Counted from the first letter of the stretch, positions 48,098 to 58,841 are shown. The stretch: DNA of 64,000 bases from Myripristis murdjan (GCF_902150065.1 NC_043990.1:365210-429209), one strand, 5' to 3'. Made by a program: numbers and translations. Notes: generated from the letters alone by a model not told the origin.

Positions 48098-48786
48098 ACC
48101 ACACAGCTGTCACAATAATGTGAACAACAAAGCGGCTCAAATCTTTTTTTTTTTTTTTTTTTTTTTTTAAATATAATGCAACACAGTCAGAAAACAGAGA
48201 GCAGACAGCTGCAGGTAAATGATATGACAGAGTTTAAAACCACAAGCTGCTCATTTAGTAAAAAAGAAAAAAAAAAAAAAGTCTAATTATCCATTAAGAG
48301 CCTGATGAGGGTTTGAATGTGACGATTCAGTAAAAATATCACGTTGCTATTAAACTGACAGAAACTGTGATTTGGTTCAGACTGATTATTGGCTTTGCAT
48401 CATATTTTTAATTTTCAAAGTCATTAAATACCTATTTTTTTTTAGAAGTACTGTTCCTCATCTGACAGGTAAAGGGGCATTACACTCAACTGAGGTGAGG
48501 ACCCTGCAGACTCAACTGATGTCACTGATAATTTCCCCACATTTTTATGCCGGTTGAGTCTATATGGTCCTCACTGATGTTTTTCACGGTGCAGCTTTTA
48601 TTGTGAAATTTGGAAACGATAAAAAGTAAAAGTTTTTTTTAAATGTTTTTATCTACTGCCTTTTATTCTGTTTTTCTGTTTTCCTCTCTTTTAAAGTCTC
48701 CATGAAGGGCATCACATGACCTCCATTTCCTGTAAACGGTGACATCATCATCCTGCACTAGTGGCTGTCACAGATCTGTAAACATC
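47948..48786. other. Gene B intron 1, 3' half
   Basis: Long A and T runs at 48067-48096, 48144-48168 and 48263-48281. No exon or transposon recognised. Confidence 0.5.
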
Positions 48787-49254
48787 CCCTGCGTTCCAAA
48801 TCGCATACTTATACTTTTTACTTTTAGTATGTACTGCAGCTGCCCTTACAAAGTATGCAGTGTAGTATGCAGTATACATACTATTGGGAAAATGGCAAAA
48901 TGGCGGAACTGTTTCATACTGCGCTGTCCTCTGTCTGATTTCTGATCTGCTGTCTTCCTGTACCTGCTGCTCTACCTGAGCCAGGTGAGTGTGATATGTG
49001 TGTGTGTGTGCTGTCTTCCGTATGTGGGCGTGGCCTGTACACGCAACTCAGTCAGTGCGACGTAACGTCCACTGCGCAAAGGATTGTGGGTCAGGATGGC
49101 CAGAGCAGCATGCTGACATGCAGACTGTGAAATCTGACCGGATGTAGTAGAACATCCTGGTACTCTTGGCATGCTGCATCTGACATACTACTACTATACT
49201 AAATATACTAAACTATACTAAATAGTATAGTAGTATGAGTATTGGAACGCAGGG
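48787..49254. mobile_element. CCCTGCGTTCC TIR element, copy C
   Basis: 468 bp, flanked by atc on both sides (48784-48786, 49255-49257), with the same ends and inner blocks as copy B but a deletion in the first third. It lies in gene B intron 1. Confidence 0.85.
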
Positions 49255-49309
49255 ATCTTCTCATCCATCTGTCCCTTCAAAATAAAAGTCTGCTTCTCTC
49301 CGAAACTGA

Positions 49310-49452
49310 CCCTGCGTTCCAATACCCATACTACCATACTATTTAGTAGGGAAAAAAAGAATTAGTATGTCCCAATACATACTAAACTACATACTTTTTA
49401 AGGGCAGCATACTAAAAGTAAAAAGTATAAGTATGCGATTTGGAACGCAGGG
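49310..49452. mobile_element. CCCTGCGTTCC TIR element, copy D (143-bp MITE)
   Basis: Only the two ends of the family, joined. Flanked by tga (49307-49309, 49453-49455). Inverted relative to copy C, which ends 55 bp away. Confidence 0.88.
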
Positions 49453-49671
49453 TGAGATCCTGTTGTTTCCATGCACAGGCCCTGCCCACTTCCTGTTTCA
49501 ACAGGAAATACATGAACTCAACAAAATAAGAGTCCGTTCAATCTGGATTTTACCTTCATGTTGTTTTGCTCTGGTTACTCTGTTTTTCGGTCTGTCAAAT
49601 CACTTTGTCATGTGTTTTTTAAAAGCAGCTTTAAAAATAAAGCTTATTTTATTTTTACTGAGGTGACCCAC

Positions 49672-49843
49672 CTGCTGGGTGCAGCCTGACTTCCGGGTTG
49701 AGCACAGCGTCCAGCAGGCGGCGCTGTCGGCGGTTCTCCTCCTCGTACTCTGCTATCGTTCTTTCAAACAGCCCAAATATCTCCTCAGCAGCCGCAGCCA
49801 GTCGCTGCTGGACCAGCGACCTCAGCTCCCGCACGTCCCGCAT
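49672..49843 (-). CDS. Zinc-finger gene B, exon 1 (coiled-coil module)
   Basis: MRDVRELRSLVQQRLAAAAE then EIFGLFERTIAEYEEENRRQ and RRLLDAVLNPEVRLHPA; 172 nt, ending in phase 1 at CCAGCAG|GTGGGT. This is the standard teleost first exon of the family, and the Met chosen is the family start. Confidence 0.92.
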
Positions 49844-49894
49844 CTCCTCTGACAGAGACTTTCCAAATCCACACTTTGTCCTTCAGAGCAGACA

Positions 49895-50035
49895 CACGCT
49901 CCTCCTCCTCCTCCTCTTCACCTCCACCTCCTCCTCCTCCTCCTCTCTCCTCCTCCTCCTCCTCCTCTCCTCTCCTCCTCCTCCTCCTCCTCCTCCTCTC
50001 TCTCCTCCTCCTCCTCCTCTCCTCTCCTCTGCTGA
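49895..50035. repeat. Polypurine/polypyrimidine (CTC)n tract in the 5' flank of gene B
   Basis: About 140 bp of CTC/CCT repeats, GAG on the transcribed strand of gene B, about 50 bp upstream of its first ATG. It could adopt triplex structure or act as a GAGA-like promoter element; this is inference. Confidence 0.85.
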
Positions 50036-50111
50036 CTCGCAGCAGCTCGGCGGAGCAGCGGGAGGAGAGTCTGAGCTCCAAACCTTCAGGAGAAACAGCG
50101 AAGGAAGCAAA

Positions 50112-50225
50112 GTCCGTCCAGGTGGATCATCAGTCCGTCCAGGTGGATCATCAGTCCGTCCAGGTGGATCATCAGTCCGTCCAGGTGGATCATCAGTCCG
50201 TCCAGGTGGATCATCAGTCCGTCCA
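50112..50225. repeat. 21-bp tandem repeat, five units
   Basis: gtccgtccaggtggatcatca repeated five times with no changes, plus a partial unit. A recent array in the 5' flank of gene B. Confidence 0.92.
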
Positions 50226-50308
50226 GAGTCTCCTGGAGCTCCGCTGCAGGGGGAAGCTGCGCTGCGACCCGCACATTTTACTCTGCACACAAGAGAGCGC
50301 ACGGCCCG

Positions 50309-50320
50309 GCCGCCATCTTG
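50309..50320 (-). promoter_or_regulatory. YY1-type site at the probable gene B promoter
   Basis: CAAGATGGCGGC on the minus strand, in a GC-rich context (50290-50350), about 470 bp upstream of the first ATG. AANATGGCGGC sites often sit at transcription starts. Confidence 0.5.
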
Positions 50321-50426
50321 CCGCTTCTTCTTCTGTGGTGCTGTTTAACGGCGGGTTGGAAAACAGTGAAGGTTTCGCGTTACCGCCACCTACCGGACAG
50401 ACAAGGCAAACACACTAATGCCAGAT

Positions 50427-50480
50427 ATTCATTCATTCAATCATCTTCTAAACCACTTATCCTCACTAGGGTCGGGGGGG
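50427..50480 (-). mobile_element. 3' fragment of a V-SINE/DANA-like SINE
   Basis: On the minus strand it reads GACCCTAGTGAGGATAAG, GGTTTAGAAGATG and a (GAAT)n tail, as at the 3' end of 38062-38416. 5'-truncated. Confidence 0.75.
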
Positions 50481-51650
50481 CGGGGGGGGCTTGAAAAGGC
50501 AACACATCTTAAAATCCTGCATATTTATTATTTTTATTATTATTATATTTTATTATTCCACTTTTTTTCGGCACGCTACTCCTCCTACAGCTTTGGTTTT
50601 AGGCCCACGCAATGAATTGGGAAATGTGCGGCCCGTTGGGAGAGGTGTGCTATTAGAATTCTCAAAATTCCAATTTTCCCGAAAATTTCGGCCATCCGAA
50701 ATTAATGGCCAACATTTTGGAAGGCTCCAGAGCGCAGAGCTTTGGACCTGCGTCCACGCACCAAATACAAAAAATGTGCATCTTGAGGAGAAGCAGCAGT
50801 GTGTCGATTTTCAAACCGATCAGACTTTGCGATTTCTCATAATTCAATTTTCAAATCGCGATTTTGCCCTCATTGAAAAATAATGGGGAACCGGCCGAGA
50901 CCCACGCATTTTCCAAGCCTCACGGCTCCCTCATTCTTTGGCCCACAGACTCCATTCAAAGCTTAAACGACTCAGCAGACATTCAACTTTATGTGTGTCA
51001 TCTTTTCAATTTTTCATGTCTGCTTTAGTTTGCCATAAAACACAGTTTAAGTTTGGAGTTATTTTTGAGCCGCCTCTGACTTTTGAATGAGTGTGTATTG
51101 CGTGAGCTAGAGTGGCATTCCTGAGGGCTAGAGTGGAGCAGCCCTGAAAATTCGCCTAAAACTTTTGTCTTTAACTTGCTCTGCTGGCCACAATTTTCAC
51201 TCCACATGCATAATTTCTTGGAAAGTAGTAGGGAAAATAGTCCCTGTTTGAAAAATCTAAATACAAAAGCAAAGCAACTTATATTTTTTAAACTGTGAGC
51301 CTTAACGAGGCAGGAGTGCCAGCTCTCTCCCCCATAGACTCCCATTATATCTGGAATGCAAAGTCTCGGGAGAGAAGCAGAAACACACACTTTTTCAACT
51401 CGCTCTAGGGTGGGTATTTTCGGGAGTTTTCGGAGTAATTTTGACACAGTTTGAAAGCCCAAAGCCTTACCTTTCTCATGGTACATGTTATTTTCTGCTC
51501 GGACTTACTATTATTGAGAAAAAAGCATTTGTTTGACCACTACTTTTAGGTGATTTTTCACAGAAGCACCACTGTCACTCATGCTGTGTGCTTCTTAGAG
51601 CCTCATTTCTGGCTCCGCCCACACAAGCCCCAGTGGCTCCGCCCACACAA
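50481..51650. other. Unassigned stretch, possible interspersed repeat
   Basis: Starts with TTATT-rich DNA and continues with repeated-looking sequence (aattttcccgaaaatttcgg; catttcaaac-type blocks). Short open frames carry no known motif. I cannot name it. Confidence 0.35.
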
Positions 51651-52331
51651 GCCCCAGTGGCACAGTGGATAGTAGGGAGTTTAAGCAAAGGCCGATTGTG
51701 CGGCGGCTACTGCAACCGGAAATGGATCTCTCGTGACGGTCTTGCCATAGCTGTCAAATCCACAGTAGTCATTAAGCAAACTGCTGCGGCAGCGTTTTCC
51801 TCAGCGTCAACGCTGTGCAGTTTTATTCATTAAAAGTGTTACATTCATAGTGTGTGCTTTCAAGTTTTTTTGCTATTCAAATGTATTGTGATTATGCCAA
51901 GTGCAGGTAGAGAGCAAAACGAAAAGATGTGTGCATTTCGGACAATAATTTAAAGATTTAATTAATAATAATATTACTAATAATAATTAATTATTGACAA
52001 TTAAGCACACATCTGATCGGACTGTGAAGGGATAGTTCAGTGCGTGACCTGCATGCAGTGCAAGAACACATTTAATTTCAGAAATACGAGGAAAACTATT
52101 TAACTGACACGCCTATATCACGCGTTGTAGCGACTACGTGAGAATGATCCTTTCGCCGTTGTAGATCAGGCTGCTACGGCAGACAACGCCAGCACGACGG
52201 CTGAAGTCTCCATCAGCAGAGCGCAGATCCATTTCCGTTTACCGTAGCCGCTGCACAATCTGCCGTTGCTTAAACTCCCTAATGTCTCTGCCTGCCATGC
52301 AGGAGACCAGGGTTCAACTCCCCGCCTGGAC
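51651..52331 (+). other. tRNA-Gly(GCC)-like sequence split by a fold-back element
   Basis: The 5' part (51651-51672) has an A-box-like tggcacagtgg. The 3' part (52282-52331) has an anticodon-arm-like TCTGC-CTGCCAT-GCAGG (anticodon GCC) and a T-arm-like GGGTTCAACTCCC. Between them is the element 51675-52279. Joined, the two parts resemble a tRNA or the head of a tRNA-derived SINE. Not functional as it stands. Confidence 0.5.
51675..52279. mobile_element. Fold-back DNA element, TA duplication
   Basis: The ends GGGAGTTTAAGC and GCTTAAACTCCC continue inward as an about 60-bp imperfect inverted repeat (GATTGTGCGGCGGCTAC with GTAGCCGCTGCACAATC). TA stands on both sides (51673-51674, 52280-52281). 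605 bp without coding capacity. Superfamily open: Tc1-like or PIF-like. Confidence 0.7.
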
Positions 52332-53345
52332 AAGAGCAACAACACTACACAGCCCACAAACAGCATAGGGCTGGAGGTTTAGCACATGTCCAGGCGGTCG
52401 CAAGGCAAACACATCAAAGTTTCTTCAGAAACTTTATAAAGTCTAGTTATTATTATTACTCTTAGTAGTCGCAGCAGTTGAACAAGTACTGGAAGCATAG
52501 GTAGTTGTATCAGCAGCATTAGTACTAATACTAGTAGAATTAGTTACTAGTTAGTTGATCTGATGTGATTCGATCGAGTTGGAGGTAAAATCCTTCAGCA
52601 GAAACAGTGAAGACACAAAGTCCCTTTTCCGTCCTCAGGGCCTCCCTGTAACAGGGTGAAGCTGCACAGCTGCTCTGTGGCCTCAGACTCTCCTGGTGAC
52701 GCGGTGATGCTGGAACAGCTGGACTGCAGATGTTCTGAACTTGTGTGAGGGAACTCCACTGGCTGTGGTGTAGAAAGCAGAGGGCACACTGCTGTGACCC
52801 TGAGACAGCTAGAACTGACAGAAATAATAATAATAAAGGGATGGAGCAGAAATACAGAGCGTTTCAGAGCAGCTGTGTGCTGGACAAAACTGATGAGGAC
52901 AAGTCAGAAGCTGAAGACTCTGAAAAAGTAAATGTACATTATGTGTATGTTTGTAAAGCATTATTACAATAAAGATGATAATAGTGAACTATATTTTTAT
53001 AGCGCCTTTCAAAACCAGAGTTCCTAGGTGATTCACAAAACACGACACCATACAGTAGAGGTGCAAAGTCAGCAAAAACATTCTTTTGAAACAGCATCAT
53101 GCCCAGAAAATGCAACACAAGCAGTTATTCCAACAAGTTATCACACAGAGAGATGGAACAAAATATAAAAAGGAACATTAAAATGTTTGAATACACAGTA
53201 TAAAAGATTATACAAAAGCCAGTCTGTCCAGGTGGGGTTTTAAAAGCCTGTCAAACTGAGTAACAACTATCAGCTCAACCTGCAGCTCTGCAGCTCCACC
53301 AACACGCTCAGGGTTTCTGATGAGTGTGTGCCTGGTGAACCTGGT

Positions 53346-53406
<61 letters not shown>

Positions 53407-53471
53407 CACCTGAAGCTTCTCCCGCCTGAACTTTTGTGTCTTTTCCAAGCTCCTCTCCGCAGACCGAGCAG
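52332..53471. other. 3' flank of gene C, no gene
   Basis: Contains a stretch at 52990-53050 like the end of a fish LINE (atagcgcctttcaaaac) and a long (CA)n at 53348-53405. Confidence 0.5.
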
Positions 53472-54496
53472 CTACGAGTCGGTGGTCTTGGCAGCAGAAG
53501 TGGTTTTGTCGTTCTGGTGGATCTGCATGTGTTTCTGAACGTGTCCGGTCTGGCTGAAGCGTTTGCTGCAGACGGAGCAGCTGAACGGTTTCTCTCCCTT
53601 GTGGATCCTCATGTGGACCTTCATGTTGCTCTTGAAGACAAACGTTTTGCCGCAGAACGAGCAGCTGAAGGGCTTCTGGCCCGTGTGCACCTGCATGTGT
53701 CTGTTCAGGTCTCCTTTGTGCTTATAACTCGTGCCGCAGACGGAGCAGCTGAACGGTTTCTCGTCCGTGTGGACTTTGGTGTGTCTGTTGAAGTCTCCTT
53801 TGTTCTTAAAGCTTTTTCCACAGACGGAGCAGCTGAACGGTTTCTCTCCTGTGTGGAGTCTCATGTGCGTGACCACCGCTCTGCTCTGACTGAAGATCTG
53901 TCCACAGACGGAGCAGCTGAACGGCTTGTCGTTCACGTGAACCTGCATGTGTTTGTGCACGTGTCCGGTCTGTCTGAATGTTTTACTGCAGACGGAGCAG
54001 CTGAACGGTTTCTCTCCTGTGTGGATTCTCATGTGTTTTTTCAAGTCCCTTTTATGACTGATACTTTTACCACAGACAGAGCAGCTAAACGGTTTCTCCT
54101 CAGTGTTAGATCTGTTGTTGCCTTCAGGTTTGTTCAGTGAGTCTGAGCCTGACCGAGGCTGTCTGCGCTCCCCCCGCTCGTCCTCGCTGTCCTCCGTCTC
54201 AGAGGAGTGTGAGGAGAGGAGCTGGCCTTCGCTGACGGGCTGAAGGTCAGCAGCTGCTTCCTCTCCGTCAGCCTCTGTCTCCATCTGTTCAGTGGAGCTG
54301 CTCTCATGAAGCTGTGAGGGCGGAGCTTCCTCCTCATCATCCTCACTCTTCACAGGGAACGTGGTGAGATCCTGAAGCTGCTCTGCCTCCTGATTGGTCC
54401 ACGGCTCCTCCTGTTCCTCTTTAATGGGCGGGGGCTCTGGCTCCTCCTGCTGCTCAGGGAGAACCTCTTCTCTCCTCCCCAGCAGCTGCTGGACGT
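53472..54496 (-). CDS. Zinc-finger gene C, exon 3: acidic region and 7 fingers
   Basis: The acceptor CACCTCCAG precedes 54496; phase 1 entry gives D-VQQLLGRREEVLPEQQEEPE. The acidic part (IKEEQEEPWTNQEAEQL, FPVKSEDDEEEAPP) leads to seven C2H2 fingers from CSVCGKSISHKRDLKKH to CSVCSKRFSQTGHVQKH, ending NDKTTSAAKTTDS. Finger 1 has Ile for the core Phe. Fingers 2 and 7 (QTGHVHKHMQ/QTGHVQKHMQ), and 4 and 5 (KGDFNRH/KGDLNRH), are near copies. Exons 1 and 2 lie at 58362-58533 and 56350-56769. Same layout as gene B, so B and C are probably tandem duplicates. Confidence 0.92.
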
Positions 54497-56349
54497 CTGG
54501 AGGTGAAACTGAAACACAGACAGAAACAACAGGAGAAAAGTGAGGGAGAAGCTCAGAGCGCTTTGGGTTGTATTACAACATCAGTTACATCATTACTACA
54601 AAGCCTACTCATCATTAAACATATTATTTATTTTCATATTGGCAACATGTATTCATAAGAAATAATTGGCAAATTCTCATCAAAATAATTACTTTTAAAT
54701 GCTTTATGGTGAATAATATTATTTGTATAAAAAAAAAACTGTCAAAATGAGCCCGACATGACTTCATGAAAACTCTCGATGCCTCAGATGAGCGACACTG
54801 GGCGTCAGTGAGCAGCCCTTCACACGCCCTAAAGTCCATTACACCGGAACATTCTCTTTGGCCACTCATGGTTTTAATGGTTGCCCAGTTTAATTATCCA
54901 CTGGCTGAGCACCGCCATCTGTCCCAGCTAGGCCTGTCACGATAACAAATATTGCTGTGCGATTAATTGCGTTAGGAATTATTGCAATATGCGATAATAT
55001 TGCGTAATATTGGACTTTTAAGACCATTTTTATTGTTGTTGTAATTTTGATATTTTCAGACCATTCTTTAAACTTATATTATGATAATAAAGGCATAATG
55101 AACAAACTACACCCTTTTGAAGAGAAATAAACATGTATTCAACAAGAATATTTAAAAATGTAAACAAGAAAAATTAAATATCCAAAATAAATAAATAAAG
55201 ACCTTATGAATACAAAAAAATTGACCAACTGGCACTGATAACAAAAAATGCACTGTAATAAAAAAAAAAAAAAAAAAAAAAAAACACAATCAAAAATGTT
55301 GAAAATGACTCTGTCTCTTATCAAAAATGCACTTGAATAAAAAACAAAAACAATATAAAAAATAGACTTTTTCTCTATTAAGAAAAAAACATTCAAAAAC
55401 TACACACAACCAAAACAACGTGCGTGCATGCGTGCGCGTGCGTGCGTGTGTAGCCCATGGCCCCGCCCCCCCACAGAGACAAAGACGCTGGATGACAGGA
55501 GCGTTCCCTCCGTTCATTCATCTGATGAAGCAGCTCACCTGACACCTGGCTGACAGACGAGGCTCGGCAGTGTCTCTTGTCCTCTGGTCTCTTTGGCAGA
55601 GACGAGGAAAACAGACACGCATGAATGTGGCGAATAATCGCAGTCAGAAAAGTTTCCAACTTCATTTAAATTTACCGTGCAATTAACTGACTTATGGCAT
55701 ATAGCGACAGGCGTAGTCCCAGCCACGCCTTGACTGTGTGGCTCTGGCTGGCGTTCAGGTGAACAGAGGACTGAACCTTCCTGGAAACTGAATGAATGAA
55801 AGTGAGCAGGCGAGTGCTGCTGCGCTGAGGGCCTCCTCAGAACCAACCCTGTGCTGGGACACGAGGCGGCTGCTCCAGACTCAGCCTGTGAACACGTTAG
55901 TGTCAGGGGTGGAGTTAGGGGTCTGGGTGAGGCTGACGGTCAAAATGACAGGAAATTGTAGTCAACAGGCCACTAACTCTTAAGGGTGGAGAAAAAAACA
56001 ACAAAAATCAAACAAACAAAAAAACTGATCCAGCTGGTTATCGCAAAACTTAGTGTGTGAATGTTGCATCGATACACGAAAACCAAGACGCTGCAACGCC
56101 CCCTACAGGTTCCTCTGCCAGAGCCGCTCAGCCAGACTGAAGGGACGGGAAAACCTGGTCTGACTGGATCAGTCAGCTGCTGGCACAGTTTGAAAGAAGA
56201 TGATACAACACAACACTCAGCATATTGCATCATTTTTCAAATCTTAATATTATCGTGTTGTGACTTCAGTATCATGGGCCTGTCCTGGTGCTGCTGTTAG
56301 GAAACACTTCATTAACAACGAGGAGATGCTGTTGGATTTGAACGCTGAC
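54497..56349. other. Gene C intron 2
   Basis: A repeat starts near 54932 (taggcctgtcacgataac), a motif common at hAT-type MITE ends, but its far end is unclear. Poly-A at 55258-55284. (GCGT)n at about 55420-55450. No exon. Confidence 0.5.
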
Positions 56350-56769
56350 CTGCGTCAGGCTGAAGAGCCTCCAGAAGCTCCAGCTGCTCGTTCCCGTGTG
56401 AGCGTGGAACGTGTTCTGCGTTCTCCGCCAGCGTTCTTCCAAACAGCCCGACGATCTCTTCCACGGCGGCGCTGATCCGCCGGCCGAGTGACGCTCGCAG
56501 CGTTTGGACTCGTTTGGCAGAACGACAGGAAGTCGATCTCCTCCGTTTGTTGGCAGCAGAGGAGCTTTGTTCAGGGGAGAGGAGCTGCTCCTCCTCATCA
56601 TCCTCGCTCTTCACAGGGAACGTGGTGAGATCGTGAAGCTGCTCTGTCTCCTGATTGGTCCAGAGCTCCTCCTGCTCCTCTTTGATGTGGGGGGGCTCTG
56701 GCTCCTCCTGGTCCACCACTTCTTCTTCTTCTTCTTCTTCTTCTTGGCTCACCAGCAGCTGCTTGATGT
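56350..56769 (-). CDS. Zinc-finger gene C, exon 2: acidic module followed by coiled-coil module
   Basis: Acceptor GATGTCACAG, donor GACGCAG|GTCAGC; 420 nt, phase 1 at both ends, no stop. First half: D-IKQLLVSQ, a run of Glu, PPHIKEEQEELWTNQETEQL, FPVKSEDDEEEQ. Second half: KRVQTLRASLGRRISAAVEE, IVGLFGRTLAENAEHV, a coiled-coil module related to exon 1, less conserved at its end. Same inverted order as gene B exon 2. It joins exon 1 (HKA) and exon 3 (DVQQLL) in frame. Confidence 0.82.
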
Positions 56770-57704
56770 CTGTGACATCAGGAGGACAGAGAAGAAAACC
56801 AGACACCGTGAGACTCTTCCCCCTGGAAACATCCTGACCCTTCACAGCATCACACAAACAGTGAGAGCCTTTCTACAGACAAAGGGAAGAAAATTGTATG
56901 TATGTATTTTAGGTTAATAATGAACAAATAACAAACAATAAATGAATATAAGACACAAACGCAGGCTACAATGGTCTAATATTGAGGAACTTCAATATTC
57001 ACGCGTGGTTTTTGTTATCCCATGTTTGGGATAATGGATGTTTATATCCCAAGAAAGAGCAAGCTTTGAACTTTAAATTAAAACAGAAATCAGATTTTTT
57101 AAGACATTCCCACATGCAGTTATGGGCCAATGAAAATGTGATGTGAAAACTTTTTTTTGGATTTGGAGGAGCTGCCGTCCAGAAAGCGATGCATATATCT
57201 GACTAAGCATTAATGCTTTGAACAGTCCATGTGTGGATCTCAAAGCTCTGAGAAAATCAAGAAGCTGGGGCAAATACAAAGTTGTTTTCTGAAGGCCCAA
57301 ACATGGTCCACCACAAAACCTGTGTAATTTTGTTTCCATTTTTGAGGGGCTGGCATGCCTGCCAGTTATGATGTATGACAGATGTGTTTGTATATTCTGA
57401 GAGAGCAGGTGGAGGTGTGTTATCGTACCAAATTTCAGTTTCCTATGTGGTGTAGTTCCTGAGATACTGACACCTGAAAATGGAGGAAAAATAAGGACGC
57501 ACCAAAGTCGACACATACTCCCCTCACTAAACTGTCCGCATCTCAAAAAGGATCCATCCGAGCAAACTAAAAATTTACAGTGAGCCTGTTGGATAAATAA
57601 GGAACAACTGGGGAATTTTTCAGATTTTTTTGAGACCCAAGTGCGTGGGCCACTTGGTGAAATGACGTGGAATGACCCATGAGCGCTGCTCGGAGTGTGT
57701 GGCT

Positions 57705-57930
57705 CCAGCCGAGCTGCACAGCGCCCCCTCGTGGCTCCAGCCGAGCTGCACAGCGCCCCCTCGTGGCTCCAGCCGAGCTGCACAGCGCCCCCTCGTGGCT
57801 CCAGCCGAGCTGCACAGCGCCCCCTCGTGGCTCCAGCCGAGCTGCACAGCGCCCCCTCGTGGCTCCAGCCGAACTGCACAGCGCCCCCTCGTGGCTCCAG
57901 CCGAGCTGCACAGCGCCCCCTCGTGGCTCC
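57705..57930. repeat. 32-bp minisatellite, about seven units
   Basis: Unit gagctgcacagcgccccctc followed by gtggctccagcc. Six frames are nearly all open, so the apparent proteins here are artefacts. The gcgccccctcgtgg core is a sequence frequent in fish repeats. Confidence 0.92.
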
Positions 57931-58019
57931 TGCAGCGCCTTCAGTCCTGTTCCAGCTGCTGTGGAAACGCGTCCGCAGCCAAAACAACATCCAAGTGTCA
58001 GATTTTTGAGCGGAGTCTG

Positions 58020-58066
58020 GTTCGTCCCGCCGTTCTCTTCCCACAGGACAGAACGGCGGGACGAAC
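58020..58066. other. Perfect 17-bp inverted repeat with 13-nt loop
   Basis: GTTCGTCCCGCCGTTCT (58020-58036) and AGAACGGCGGGACGAAC (58050-58066) are exact complements around CTTCCCACAGGAC. GC-rich, so strongly stable as a hairpin. Confidence 0.9.
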
Positions 58067-58361
58067 ACAGCCGTCCCGTCCTCAGCAGCTGTCCCGGGAC
58101 AGAGACAAACAGCAGGGAGAACAGCAGGGAGCGGCTGAACAACGTTGAATGTTCTCCATCAGCAAAGTGACTGAGGAGGACATGTTTGGGAAGCTAACTG
58201 TTAGCCGCTAGCTAGCGAGCAGCAGCAGCAGGCGGACCGGGTCCCTGCTGTTCAGTCCGCGGCTTTAAAGGCAGCAGCTGCTCGGATCATGTGGAGGCGC
58301 TGAGCTGGGACTTTAATGAGAGCAGCGGAGGCGGCACAACGGACAAAAACCTGCTACCAAC

Positions 58362-58533
58362 CCGCTTTGTGGATCCGGATCTCCGGCTGAACAACATCTT
58401 CCAGCAGTCTGCGTTGGCGCTCAATCTCTTCTTCGTACTCTGTTATTGTTGTTTCAAACAGCCCAAAGATCTCTGCGACAGCCGCGCGCAGCCGCTGCTC
58501 CAGCACGCACCGCAGCCTCCGCACCGCAGACAT
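58362..58533 (-). CDS. Zinc-finger gene C, exon 1 (coiled-coil module)
   Basis: MSAVRRLRCVLEQRLRAAVA, EIFGLFETTITEYEEEIERQ, RRLLEDVVQPEIRIHKA; 172 nt, the same length as gene B exon 1, ending in phase 1 at AAAGCGG|GTTGGT. The in-frame ATG 57 bases upstream would add a Cys/Val run encoded by a CA repeat, so I prefer 58533. Confidence 0.9.
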
Positions 58534-58623
58534 CTTCACGCACGCACGCACGCACATACACACACACACACGTGCGCGCCCAGAAAACACAGTTTGACCT
58601 GCCGGGCTGCGAGCTCCGGCCTG

Positions 58624-58633
58624 TTCCGGAAGC
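58624..58633 (-). promoter_or_regulatory. ETS-type palindrome upstream of gene C
   Basis: TTCCGGAAGC about 90 bp upstream of the first ATG, in a GC-rich stretch without TATA box. Gene A has a similar ACTTCCGG upstream of its start. Confidence 0.4.
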
Positions 58634-58800
58634 AGAACAACAACACTTCCTGCTCTGGGTTTTCTCCTTTCAAAATAAAAAGCCTCATACCCGCCAGAGT
58701 GAGCTTCATTCTCAGGCAGCGCACGAGTTTTTTCACATTTCCTTCACTTCCGCTCTGATTAAGTTTTATTTGCTCGATGCGCATTAATCCACATGAGCGC

Positions 58801-58841
<41 letters not shown>

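Larger units (their letters stand above)
56770..58361. other. Gene C intron 1
   Basis: 57060-57600 is unassigned. It contains a 32-bp minisatellite (57705-57930) and a perfect hairpin (58020-58066). No exon seen. Confidence 0.5.

Noticed and set aside
49883-50418. Ser/Leu-rich and Arg/Glu-rich frames in both directions
   Set aside because: Produced by the (CTC)n tract and the 21-bp repeat; this is the 5' flank of gene B.
54932-55320. Possible hAT MITE starting taggcctgtcacgataac
   Set aside because: The left end looks right, but I could not find a matching right end or target duplication, so it is not listed as a separate element.
57567-58170. Several overlapping open frames on both strands
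   Set aside because: All are produced by the 32-bp minisatellite, which is open in most frames. The sequence is intronic to gene C.
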